Source: Patiriisocius sp047730165 (lineage in GTDB: Bacteria > Bacteroidota > Bacteroidia > Flavobacteriales > Flavobacteriaceae). From it: a stretch of DNA of 64,000 nt. The number at the start of each line of letters is the position of its first letter. Position 1 is the first letter of the stretch. A program made the position numbers and the translations under genes. The DNA lies in NCBI RefSeq assembly GCF_047730165.1, contig NZ_CP159834.1:1116001-1180000 (forward strand), in the 5' to 3' direction. Under the pieces are notes generated by a model. The model saw only the letters and a program-made list of their open reading frames with translations. It did not search any database and had not been told where the DNA came from. Shown one piece after another: positions 16,708 to 24,444 of the stretch.

Positions 16708-18576
16708 TTAAGTAGCCATTTCAGATAAAAAATCTTCAATTAAGTGTTTTGAATGACTAGTAGGTAAGACCGGGAAATCAAACCAATCTTGTAGCTCTTT
16801 TTCAAACCCAAGAGCATTCAAATAACCATCCAAGGCACGGTTTAATCCATTGGTGTACTTTGGGTGATCTGCCCCGTTTGGATCTTCATGCCATAAGTCG
16901 TTTTGAGCAAATCCTTCAAAAACAGGTCCTGTAATTTGTATCCCGAAATCTTGTGGATTTTGTCCTATGGGACTGTGAATCGTGGTTGTAAATTGATGCC
17001 AGAATGCAGACTGAATACAGTTCTTTTCAAACAACTGCCTCACCACTTCTAAGGAGTCAATTGTTTCTTGCTCTGTTTCGGAGGGAAACCCATACATGAG
17101 ATACGCGTGAACCAAGATGCCTTGCTCAGAAAAATTATGTGTCACTCTCGTAACTTGTGCAATATCCACTCCTTTCTTCATCTTAGCCAGCAGTCGGTCT
17201 GAGGCTACTTCTAAACCTCCAGTGACCGCAATGCAACCTGATTTTGCCATGACTTCACACAGTTCTGGAGTAAAGGTTTTTTCAAACCTAATATTGGTCC
17301 ACCACCTGATGTCGAGATTACGTTCTATTAATTGTTCTGATAAAGCGCGCAGCATTTTTGGCGGAGCGGCTTCGTCCACAAAATGAAAACCAGTAATCCC
17401 TGTGTCCTTTATTATTTTCTCAATTTTGTTTACCAAATCAATGGCCGTGGTGTTTTGGTAATTCCCAATGTAATCCAAGCTGACATCACAAAACGAACAT
17501 TGTTTCCAGTAGCATCCGTGAGAAATAGTTAGTTTGTTCCATCGCTCATCGGTCCACATGCGGTGCATAGGATTTACAACATCTAAGAAAGACACATATT
17601 TTTCAAAGGGTAATCCAGAATAATTGGGTGCTGGTAAATTTTTATGATGGTAAATAGTATTTGGAATTTTATTCTTGTAAACAACTTCATTGTTTTCGAG
17701 TACAAAAGTTCTTTCCAATTCATTTACATCCACCTTACCTTCCACAAACTTTACTATTTTAAGCAAAGGTCCTTCACCATCATCCAATGAAATGAAATCA
17801 ATAAACTCAAAAATCCTTGGGTCTTCAAGAGAACGTAATTCTGTGTTGCAATAGCCACCTCCAAATGCGATTTTAATCATTGGAAAAAACTGCTTTATAA
17901 ATTGAGAACAACGCAAGGCCGCAAACAAATTTCCGGGGAATGGAATGGTGAAACAAACTAAATCTGGACTGTGTTTTTGAATTCGTGTTTCTAAAATCGT
18001 GAACATTTCATCCTCAATCAACGTAGGTTGATATTGAAGTACCTCGTCTAATTGATCAAAGCTACTGGCTGAAGTTCCTATTTGCTCAGCGTATTTTGTG
18101 AATGCAAAAAACTCATCCACATTTGCTTTAATAAAGTCACCTATTTCTTCAATGAATAAGGTTGATAAGTGTTTTGCTTTATCAATAATCCCAAGGTCTC
18201 CAGCTTCCCATTTTATTGCGGTATTTACCTTCGATAATCTATGACCGATAGGTAAAAAACCTACTCCTAAAATACGATGTGCTGTTTCTAGATCCTGTTT
18301 TTGTAGAAAGCCAATAACAAGATCCACTCTTGAGATGTACTGCGCTCTCATTTTATGAATGTGCGGGTACTCGTGATTCCCTAAGTTCTGGGCTTCTTTG
18401 AAAACTGCATGCAAGAAATCGCTTGTAAATATAGAAGTGAATAACTCAATACTCAAATCCATATGCGCTACAGACACTTCTTTTTCTTCTAGAAAACCTT
18501 TAATGTAGGCAGTTGCCGGATACGCTGTGTTCAATTGAGTAAAGGGTGGCGTAACTAATAAGAGTTTGGCTTGCAT
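16708..18576 (-). CDS. B12-binding-domain radical SAM protein
   Basis: A 622-residue protein from ATG 18576; the frame runs on to 18639, but a -7 promoter element lies inside that extension, so the shorter start is right. The N-terminal part (LLLVTPPFTQLNTAYPATAY, then FGGGYCNTEL and ISLDDGEGPL) resembles a cobalamin-binding Rossmann domain. SHGCYWKQCSFCDVS provides the iron-sulfur cysteines, spaced C-x4-C-x2-C, as in other B12 radical SAM proteins with a GCYW motif. The TIM-barrel part contains GFHFVDEAAPP and TGGLEVASDRLL. Substrate unknown; such proteins often methylate or modify peptides, lipids or cofactors. No precursor peptide gene is visible beside it. Confidence 0.85.
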   Translation of the reverse strand: MQAKLLLVTPPFTQLNTAYPATAYIKGFLEEKEVSVAHMDLSIELFTSIFTSDFLHAVFKEAQNLGNHEYPHIHKMRAQYISRVDLVIGFLQKQDLETAHRILGVGFLPIGHRLSKVNTAIKWEAGDLGIIDKAKHLSTLFIEEIGDFIKANVDEFFAFTKYAEQIGTSASSFDQLDEVLQYQPTLIEDEMFTILETRIQKHSPDLVCFTIPFPGNLFAALRCSQFIKQFFPMIKIAFGGGYCNTELRSLEDPRIFEFIDFISLDDGEGPLLKIVKFVEGKVDVNELERTFVLENNEVVYKNKIPNTIYHHKNLPAPNYSGLPFEKYVSFLDVVNPMHRMWTDERWNKLTISHGCYWKQCSFCDVSLDYIGNYQNTTAIDLVNKIEKIIKDTGITGFHFVDEAAPPKMLRALSEQLIERNLDIRWWTNIRFEKTFTPELCEVMAKSGCIAVTGGLEVASDRLLAKMKKGVDIAQVTRVTHNFSEQGILVHAYLMYGFPSETEQETIDSLEVVRQLFEKNCIQSAFWHQFTTTIHSPIGQNPQDFGIQITGPVFEGFAQNDLWHEDPNGADHPKYTNGLNRALDGYLNALGFEKELQDWFDFPVLPTSHSKHLIEDFLSEMAT

Positions 18577-18580
18577 GTGG

Positions 18581-18588
18581 CAAAGATA
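18581..18588 (-). promoter_or_regulatory. -7 promoter element four bases before the radical SAM gene
   Basis: The minus strand reads TATCTTTG, then four bases, then ATG at 18576. A TTTG at 18608-18605 lies 16 bases upstream and could be the -33 element. The box is inside the longest open frame and so decides the start. Confidence 0.7.
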
Positions 18589-18731
18589 GCCTTCTTCAGA
18601 AACAAATGCAGCGATTCGTTCTCTTTTACAAGGTGCCAAGTAGGTTTCCAGTTTCTGTAAAAAAGGGGATAATTAGCTCAGGTATAATGCGACAAATACA
18701 AGCTCCTTAGTTTTTCTAAAATAAAATCTTG

Positions 18732-18739
18732 TAATTTTG
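18732..18739 (+). promoter_or_regulatory. -7 promoter element for the alpha/beta hydrolase gene
   Basis: TAATTTTG, exact match to TAnnTTTG, 34 bases before the ATG at 18774. Confidence 0.55.
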
Positions 18740-18773
18740 AAAACTGAAATTTCCATCTATTGAAAAGGGGTTC

Positions 18774-19979
18774 ATGCCAAACAAAAAACAAAATGATTCT
18801 GAGCTACAAGGCGTCACCCGCCTGCTTGTAGATGCTACTATAGAAGTAACAGACTTGGTGGAAGCTATGCACCATCGCATCGTCCATCCGCCTTTTTTAC
18901 CTTCTACACCGGTTCAAAACTTTATTACCGATATTGTTGGCTTAGCATATAAAAACGTGCGATGGAGTACGAAGTTAATAGGCAAGGGTGCAGATAAGGC
19001 TTTAGGAAAACTTGCTTCTGTGATGGGAAACATAAAGACTACAGAAGAACAAGAAGTACTGCGCTCGGTTTTAAATGGGTTGATAGGTGACCATTTAGAG
19101 AAAACAGCCAATCCACTAAAGATTGATATGCAGTTTAGAAAACAAGGTGAATTCTTCCAGGTGGATCGCAAAAGCATTGAAACGGCATATCCCGACGTGA
19201 ATGGAAAAATACTTTTGATGGTGCACGGCTCTTGTATGAATGATGTGCAATGGAAGTACAAAGAGCACAATCATGGGGAAGCACTAGCAGAGGATATAGT
19301 GGCAACACCTGTGTATCTTTATTATAATAGCGGTCGCCATATTTCGACCAACGGGCAAGCGATGAACCTTCTCTTAGAAGAATTAGTAAAAGCATGGCCT
19401 GTTCCTGTTAAAGAATTGGTCATTATTGGTCATAGTATGGGCGGCTTGGTAGCGAGAAGTGCTTTACACTACGGACAAGAGCAAAAGATATCGTGGACCA
19501 AGAAACTAAAAAAGATACTGTTCATCGGTACGCCACATCACGGGGCCTCGCTGGAGAAAGCTGGCAATTATGTAGAAGTTATATTAAAAGCGATTCCCTA
19601 TGCAAAGCCCTTTGCGCGATTGGCAAAAATAAGAGGTGCCGGCGTGACAGATTTAAGGTATGGAAATTTATTAGACGAAGACTGGCAAGATATGGATCAA
19701 CATACCGTACAAGGAGATCAGCGAACCCCCTTGCCATTGCCTAAAAAAACAGCCTGCTATAGCATCGCAGGAGTTGCTGGAAAAGCAACGGCGTCTAAAA
19801 CTAAACAGCGCCTTGGTGATAATCTGGTAGGTGTAAAAAGCGCATTAGGACGACATAAAAACCCTGCTAAAAACCTAGACTTTAAAGAGGAACACACCTT
19901 TGTTGCTTATGAAAGTTCGCATGCAGGTTTATTAGGAAGTCAAGAAGTCTATACACAACTCAAAAAGTGGATGCTTTGA
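18774..19979 (+). CDS. Alpha/beta hydrolase (PGAP1/lipase-like)
   Basis: A 401-residue protein with no signal peptide. The first 120 residues are helical and unlike known domains; the hydrolase core follows, with the oxyanion segment ILLMVHGSCMND near 145-156, the nucleophile elbow VIIGHSMGGLVARSAL with Ser near 222, and IGTPHHGASLEK near 250. The last residues include EHTFVAYESSHAGLLGS, which probably carries the catalytic His. GHSMGG with GTPHHG is typical of PGAP1-like esterases and triacylglycerol lipases. The substrate is unknown. It stands alone between divergent and downstream genes. Confidence 0.85.
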   Translation: MPNKKQNDSELQGVTRLLVDATIEVTDLVEAMHHRIVHPPFLPSTPVQNFITDIVGLAYKNVRWSTKLIGKGADKALGKLASVMGNIKTTEEQEVLRSVLNGLIGDHLEKTANPLKIDMQFRKQGEFFQVDRKSIETAYPDVNGKILLMVHGSCMNDVQWKYKEHNHGEALAEDIVATPVYLYYNSGRHISTNGQAMNLLLEELVKAWPVPVKELVIIGHSMGGLVARSALHYGQEQKISWTKKLKKILFIGTPHHGASLEKAGNYVEVILKAIPYAKPFARLAKIRGAGVTDLRYGNLLDEDWQDMDQHTVQGDQRTPLPLPKKTACYSIAGVAGKATASKTKQRLGDNLVGVKSALGRHKNPAKNLDFKEEHTFVAYESSHAGLLGSQEVYTQLKKWML

Positions 19980-20196
19980 TTTGATGCAAAAAAGAATGCA
20001 GGATTTATAATGCTTTTAAAATTTCAGAAGCTACACGTAATGATACGGTTACAGTACCATCATTATTTAAAAAGTAGAGGGTGCTTGTGTGGGATGCTAA
20101 AACTAAAGTTGTTCCGATTGAAAATAAGTGTAACTTTAATCTCCCTTAACGGTGATTACTGCCCACTATATTTTTAATTAGGAAAAGAGCATCCGA

Positions 20197-20880
20197 ATGA
20201 AAACAGAAAAAAACATCGCTTTAGAATTCAACGATTTTTCGAAGAATTACACGCACGACATGATAGGGTGTGTACCTCATTATTTGCAGTTGCTTTCAAG
20301 TTTTGTAAGCCATCTACCAGATTCTTTTACCCCGCGATCTATTCTAGATCTAGGAAGTGGTAACGGAAATGTTACCGCGCAACTTATTCCTCGTTTTCCA
20401 GATGCAACATTCACACTGGTTGATGCATCTGAAGAGATGATTGATTTGTGCCGTACTCAATTTAAGGACTATGATATTATTTATGAAAATAAATACTTTG
20501 AAGATTTCTCATTTAAGGAGAAAAGCTACGATATGGTGGTGGCAGGATTTAGTTTGCATCATTGTGACACAAGCGAGAAGCAAGCTATTTTTAAAAACAT
20601 ATATAAGTCATTAAAGAAAGGTGGACTGTTTTCTTACAGTGATTTAATGATAAGTAAAACAAACCGCGACCATGAAGACGTGCTAAAAAAATGGAAAGAA
20701 TTTGTACACACCACCTTTCCCGACGGTGAGAAATGGAACTGGGTGATGGAACATTATAAAGAGTTTGATAAACCAACAGATTTTCAACTTCAAAAAGAGT
20801 GGCTATTACAATCTGGGTTTTCCACTGTCGAAACTCCATTTAGAAAGGGTTATTGGATGTATGTTCAGGCAGTAAAATAA
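20197..20880 (+). CDS. Class I SAM-dependent methyltransferase
   Basis: A 227-residue cytosolic protein. Motif I ILDLGSGNGNVTAQL (about residues 49-63), the acidic TLVDASEEMIDLC after strand 2 and DMVVAGFSLHHC of motif IV identify a Rossmann-fold methyltransferase of the Methyltransf_12/25 type. The SYSDLMISKTNRDHEDVLKKW segment resembles tRNA- and small-molecule methyltransferases, but the substrate cannot be deduced. It is monocistronic; a bidirectional terminator hairpin lies about 80 bases downstream. Confidence 0.9.
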   Translation: MKTEKNIALEFNDFSKNYTHDMIGCVPHYLQLLSSFVSHLPDSFTPRSILDLGSGNGNVTAQLIPRFPDATFTLVDASEEMIDLCRTQFKDYDIIYENKYFEDFSFKEKSYDMVVAGFSLHHCDTSEKQAIFKNIYKSLKKGGLFSYSDLMISKTNRDHEDVLKKWKEFVHTTFPDGEKWNWVMEHYKEFDKPTDFQLQKEWLLQSGFSTVETPFRKGYWMYVQAVK

Positions 20881-20962
20881 GGTAGGCCAAGGGTGCTTAA
20901 CATCTGCTCAACAGGAATATCTAAAAACTAAACATCCATATCTGGCGTAAAAAAGCATAAAA

Positions 20963-20996
20963 AAAGAGCCTACATCTCAAAAAGTATAGGCTCTTT
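20963..20996. terminator. Bidirectional terminator between convergent genes
   Basis: AAAGAGCCTA pairs perfectly with TAGGCTCTTT over a 14-base loop, flanked by an A run on one side and T on the other, between the methyltransferase gene and the PfpI gene. Confidence 0.75.
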
Positions 20997-21013
20997 CAAA
21001 CGTATTAACTTGC

Positions 21014-21820
21014 TTAGTTTGCAGCGTCAAACAACATCTCTGCTACTAATTTTGAAGAGGCAGGATTTTGCCCAGTAATCAAGTTGTCGTCTTGTAAAAC
21101 GTATTCTGACCAGTCATCACCTTTAGAGTAAATTCCGCCATTTTCCTTCAACATATCTTCCACTAAAAAAGGTACTACGTCTGTCAATGCGACTGCTGCT
21201 TCTTCAGTATTTGTAAAGCCCGTTACTTTTCTGCCTTTTACTAAAGGATTGCCATCCGTCCCTTTTACATTTTTTAATGCTGCTGGCGCGTGACAAACAA
21301 AGGCAATAGGTTTTTTTTGTTCGTTAAAAGTCTCTATTAATTTGATGGAGGTTTTATCTTGAGACAAATCCCATAAAGGCCCGTGACCACCCGGATAAAA
21401 TACTGCGTCGTAATCTGCAGCATTAATTGTTGAGAGTTTAAGAGTAGTGTTAATTCGTTCTTGTGCTTCTTCGTCTTTATCAAATCGTTTTGTAGATTCG
21501 GTTGCAGCATCTTCTTTGTTACTTGAAGGGTCAATGGGTGCTTTCCCTCCTTTTGGGGTTGCGAGTGTAATGTTCACACCTTTATCTTTAAGGATGTAAT
21601 ATGGACTTGCAAACTCTTCTACCCAAAATCCGGTTTTTTCTCCGGTATCTCCTAATTCATCGTGCGATGTTAATACAAATAATACGTTCATGCTCTTTTC
21701 TTCTTTTAGATTATTATTATGTTTTACTTCGGAAACATTATTTCCTTTTTCATTTTTGGTATTACAACTGAAGAATGCTACTAGCATCAAAGCAGTTACT
21801 ATGTTTTTTACTGTTTTCAT
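21014..21820 (-). CDS. DJ-1/PfpI family type 1 glutamine amidotransferase-like lipoprotein
   Basis: A 268-residue protein. A signal with lipobox-like FFSC (Cys near residue 19) suggests a lipoprotein, unusual for this mostly cytosolic family. The DJ-1/PfpI fold is shown by MNVLFVLTSHDELGDTGEKTGFWVEEFASPY, the YPGGHGPLWDL loop and the nucleophile elbow AFVCHAPAAL with the catalytic Cys. Hsp31-type members act as glyoxalases or chaperones against carbonyl stress. It is the last gene of the run regulator, nitroreductase, PfpI (11 bases after the nitroreductase), consistent with electrophile or peroxide defence. Confidence 0.88.
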   Translation of the reverse strand: MKTVKNIVTALMLVAFFSCNTKNEKGNNVSEVKHNNNLKEEKSMNVLFVLTSHDELGDTGEKTGFWVEEFASPYYILKDKGVNITLATPKGGKAPIDPSSNKEDAATESTKRFDKDEEAQERINTTLKLSTINAADYDAVFYPGGHGPLWDLSQDKTSIKLIETFNEQKKPIAFVCHAPAALKNVKGTDGNPLVKGRKVTGFTNTEEAAVALTDVVPFLVEDMLKENGGIYSKGDDWSEYVLQDDNLITGQNPASSKLVAEMLFDAAN

Positions 21821-21831
21821 TTTTATATAAA

Positions 21832-22479
21832 TTATGCTACAAGAGTTACAAGATCATCCATACTTTTTCTAACCTTTACAAGGTCTACTAGCCAATCATC
21901 TGATGCGTCTCTATAACCAATAGGTAATAGCACGGCGCTTCTTAGTCCTTTCTCTCTTAATCCAAGGATTTCATCTACTGCATTTGCATCAAATCCTTCC
22001 ATAGGTGTTGTGTCTACTTTTTCAAATGCAGCAGCCGTTAAGGCTTCTGCAAAAGCAATATAGGCTTGCCTAGCAGCATGGTTAAAGTTTTCTTCTGCAT
22101 CTTTTTTCGGATACAAGTTTAGTAGTTGCTGGCGATAATTTTCCCAACCTTCATTTTTAAAACCACGAATATCATTGGTAAGGTCAAACATATAATTAAT
22201 ACGTTCTACCGTGTAAGTATCCCAAGCTGCAAACACTAATAAGTGAGAGCATTCTGTCACTACAGATTGATTCCAGGCTACAGGCTTGATTTTTGCTTTA
22301 ACTTCATCGCTTGTCACCACGATTATTTCAAAAGGTTGCAATCCACTAGAAGTGGGTGCTAAACGCGCCGCCTCTAAAATTCTATTTACCTTCTCTTCTG
22401 CTACTTTTTCACCATTCATGGCTTTGGTAGCGTATCTCCATTTTAATATTTCTAACAATTCTGTTGCGTTTTCTTTCAT
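21832..22479 (-). CDS. NAD(P)H-dependent nitroreductase
   Basis: A 215-residue protein of the NfsB/YfkO nitroreductase family, which binds FMN and reduces nitro compounds and quinones. LLEILKWRYATKAMNGEKV, ARLAPTSSGLQPFEIIVV (FMN site, about residues 35-53) and AFAEALTAAAFEKVDTTPMEGFDA are characteristic, and the C-terminus LLPIGYRDASDDWL carries the second FMN loop. It lies 19 bases after a MarR-type regulator gene and 11 bases before the PfpI gene, so it is probably under that regulator. Confidence 0.93.
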   Translation of the reverse strand: MKENATELLEILKWRYATKAMNGEKVAEEKVNRILEAARLAPTSSGLQPFEIIVVTSDEVKAKIKPVAWNQSVVTECSHLLVFAAWDTYTVERINYMFDLTNDIRGFKNEGWENYRQQLLNLYPKKDAEENFNHAARQAYIAFAEALTAAAFEKVDTTPMEGFDANAVDEILGLREKGLRSAVLLPIGYRDASDDWLVDLVKVRKSMDDLVTLVA

Positions 22480-22498
22480 TTGACCGTTTTAAATTTGG

Positions 22499-22957
22499 TT
22501 ATTGTAATTCGTTCTTGTGTGATAATGTGATTACTAGTTCATCAAGGGTGTTCTTTAACTGCTCGATATCTGCGAGTTTGACAGTGTCTGTAAACAACAT
22601 TTTTAATAATTTTTCAGGAACCTGAGCCGCTTCCGCTTTAAGCTGTTTCCCTTTTTCAGTTAATTGAATAATGATACTGCGTTCATCTTTGTTAGAGCGC
22701 TTTCGGCTTATGATATCGGCTTTTTCCATACGTTTCAATAAAGGAGAAACAGTGTTAGTGTTTAAAAGCAGTTTTCCTACAATATAATTGACAGAAACAC
22801 CATTTTTTTCCCAAAGCACAATCAAAACAAGATATTGGGGATACGTAATACCCATGCCATCTAAATAAGGTTTATAGGCCTTAGTTAAAAGTCTTGAAAC
22901 TGAATAAAGCGGGAAACAGACTTGATTGTGCAATTGTAACTGTTCCGATTTTTTCAT
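22499..22957 (-). CDS. MarR-family regulator with OhrR-type sensing cysteine
   Basis: A 152-residue winged-helix protein very similar in layout to OhrR: NQVCFPLYSVSRLLTKAY at the N-terminus with Cys14 at the place of the peroxide-sensing Cys15 of Bacillus OhrR, followed by ITYPQYLVLIVLWE, the recognition region NTVSPLLKRMEKADI and the wing KRSNKDERSIIIQLT. OhrR proteins repress genes until the Cys is oxidised by organic peroxide. It is the first gene of the run with the nitroreductase and PfpI genes and likely represses its own operon. No ohr gene is present in the window. A -7 element lies at 23008-23001. Confidence 0.9.
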   Translation of the reverse strand: MKKSEQLQLHNQVCFPLYSVSRLLTKAYKPYLDGMGITYPQYLVLIVLWEKNGVSVNYIVGKLLLNTNTVSPLLKRMEKADIISRKRSNKDERSIIIQLTEKGKQLKAEAAQVPEKLLKMLFTDTVKLADIEQLKNTLDELVITLSHKNELQ

Positions 22958-23000
22958 TATATGTTGTTTTAAAAACGCGTAAACTTATATCGCCCACGAT

Positions 23001-23008
23001 ACAAATGT
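23001..23008 (-). promoter_or_regulatory. -7 promoter element for the MarR-nitroreductase-PfpI run
   Basis: The minus strand reads TACATTTG, a TAnnTTTG match, 43 bases before the regulator's ATG. An operator for the regulator should overlap or flank it; I could not pick a convincing inverted repeat. Confidence 0.5.
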
Positions 23009-23070
23009 ACGAGGCAGGTTTTATTCTTGAATGCTATTTAAGAAGACTTTAGGATATAGGTCAAGTAAAT

Positions 23071-24111
23071 TTAGGCTGCAGGATTAGGCATCGCTACATG
23101 AACCGCTTCAATCTCTTTTAATATTTCCGCAGAAAGACGAACATCAATACTGTTTATGTTTTCTTCAAGTTGTTTGAGTGAAGTCGCTCCAATAATGTTT
23201 GAGGTCACAAAAGGGCGGTCATTGACAAAGGCAAGTGCTAATTGTGTTAGGCTTAAATCGTATTTTTTTGCAATCTCATTATAGGCTTGCGTTGCTTTTA
23301 TTGAAGATTCGCTTGAGTATCTCGAATAATTAGGGAATAAGGTAACGCGCGCATTTTCTGGGCTTGCACCATCTAGATATTTACCAGATAACATCCCGAA
23401 GGCGAGCGGAGAGTAAGGCAGGTAGCCTATGTTTTCCATCTGGAGCACTTCTGTCAATCCAACTTCATCGCGGCGTTGCAGTAGGCTATAGGCATTTTGG
23501 ATGCTCACCATTTTAAGTTTGCCTTTGCGACGCTCTTCCATATACCGCATGGCTCCAAAAGGAGTTTCGTTACTTAGCCCTATATGTTTAACCTTCCCTT
23601 GCTTTACAAAACCTTCTAGGTGTTCTAAAATTTCGGATATATTGTCTTCCCATTTTGCATTAGGCTCGTGATTGTAATCTCGCACGCCAAAAATATTAAC
23701 GACTCTTTCTGGCCAGTGTAATTGGTACAAGTCAAGATAATCTGTTTGCAAACGCTTCAGACTTTTATTTAAGGCATCTTCAAGAGATGCGAGGCTAAAA
23801 TCTAAATTTTCTCGAATATCTGAAAAAATACCACGTCCCGTTCCTGTGATCTTAGAGGCAAGTACGATGTCTTTACGCCTGCCAGTGTTTGCGAGCCACG
23901 TCCCGATAATTTCTTCTGTACGGCCATAAGTTTCCTGAGTAAAGGGTACTGAGTACATTTCTGCGGTGTCAATAAAATTGACACCTTTTTCGAGGGCAAA
24001 GTCTAATTGTTTGTGTCCTTCTGCTTCTGTATTTTGTCTTCCCCAAGTCATCGTGCCTAAGCATATTTTTGAAACGTTGAGGTCTGTGTTTGGGAGTGTG
24101 GTATAGCGCAT
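23071..24111 (-). CDS. Aldo/keto reductase (Tas-like)
   Basis: A 346-residue NADPH-dependent oxidoreductase of the Tas/AKR11-like group. MRYTTLPNTDLNVSKICLGTMTWG, NFIDTAEMYSVP with catalytic Asp and Tyr, VLASKITG with the Lys, and LYQLHWPERVV with the His give the full catalytic tetrad. The long insertion after AEMY and the GRTEEIIGTWL segment are Tas-like. It is cytosolic; the substrate is unknown. A TATCTTTG box lies on the minus strand at 24299-24292, implying a leader of about 180 bases, and the atpD promoter faces the other way. Confidence 0.92.
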   Translation of the reverse strand: MRYTTLPNTDLNVSKICLGTMTWGRQNTEAEGHKQLDFALEKGVNFIDTAEMYSVPFTQETYGRTEEIIGTWLANTGRRKDIVLASKITGTGRGIFSDIRENLDFSLASLEDALNKSLKRLQTDYLDLYQLHWPERVVNIFGVRDYNHEPNAKWEDNISEILEHLEGFVKQGKVKHIGLSNETPFGAMRYMEERRKGKLKMVSIQNAYSLLQRRDEVGLTEVLQMENIGYLPYSPLAFGMLSGKYLDGASPENARVTLFPNYSRYSSESSIKATQAYNEIAKKYDLSLTQLALAFVNDRPFVTSNIIGATSLKQLEENINSIDVRLSAEILKEIEAVHVAMPNPAA

Positions 24112-24291
24112 TTTATATTTTATTGTGGTAAAGCTATTGATTAGAACTTTAAAAAGCTACAAAAAAATGATGTTTGGCGATAGAAAGTCGGTTTATAAGA
24201 AGCTTATTTTAGTGATTGCTAGTTTGGGTATCCTATATTCTCCTTTCTTCTAAAATATGCGAGATATGAACGCTAAGTCTTATGGATAAAC

Positions 24292-24299
24292 CAAAGATA
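24292..24299 (-). promoter_or_regulatory. -7 promoter element, probably for the aldo/keto reductase
   Basis: The minus strand reads TATCTTTG. The distance to the start codon is about 180 bases, longer than for other genes here. Confidence 0.4.
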
Positions 24300-24309
24300 C
24301 AGCCTTAAA

Positions 24310-24374
24310 ATTTCCGAAGAAAAAAAGCAATAAAAAAACCCTATTTCATGCTTGTAATATTTCCGAAGAAAAAA
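24310..24374. repeat. Pair of 16-base direct repeats upstream of atpD
   Basis: ATTTCCGAAGAAAAAA occurs at 24310-24325 and again at 24359-24374, 49 bases apart. The repeats contain the TTTCCGAA word that recurs through the window. They sit just upstream of the -7 box and might bind a regulator. Confidence 0.6.
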
Positions 24375-24375
24375 C

Positions 24376-24383
24376 TATCTTTG
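24376..24383 (+). promoter_or_regulatory. -7 promoter element for atpD-atpC
   Basis: TATCTTTG, exact TAnnTTTG match, giving an atpD leader of roughly 55-60 bases. Confidence 0.6.
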
Positions 24384-24444
24384 CAGCGTTAAAAAAGAGG
24401 GTGCTTTTTGTGCCCGTAGATAACTTAATTAGAAACAGTTAATA

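Larger units (their letters stand above)
24112..24444. other. Divergent regulatory region between aldo/keto reductase and atpD
   Basis: These 333 bases contain no gene. They hold opposite-facing -7 elements (24292-24299 minus, 24376-24383 plus) and a 16-base direct repeat, ATTTCCGAAGAAAAAA, at 24310-24325 and 24359-24374, the second copy ending two bases before the atpD -7 box. Confidence 0.55.

Noticed and set aside
19980..20196. Minus-strand open stretch of about 45 codons ending near 20006 (…NNDGTVTVSLRVASEILKAL)
   Set aside because: It looks protein-like but has no start codon and no family match that I can name; possibly a fragment of a lost gene, not supportable as a feature.
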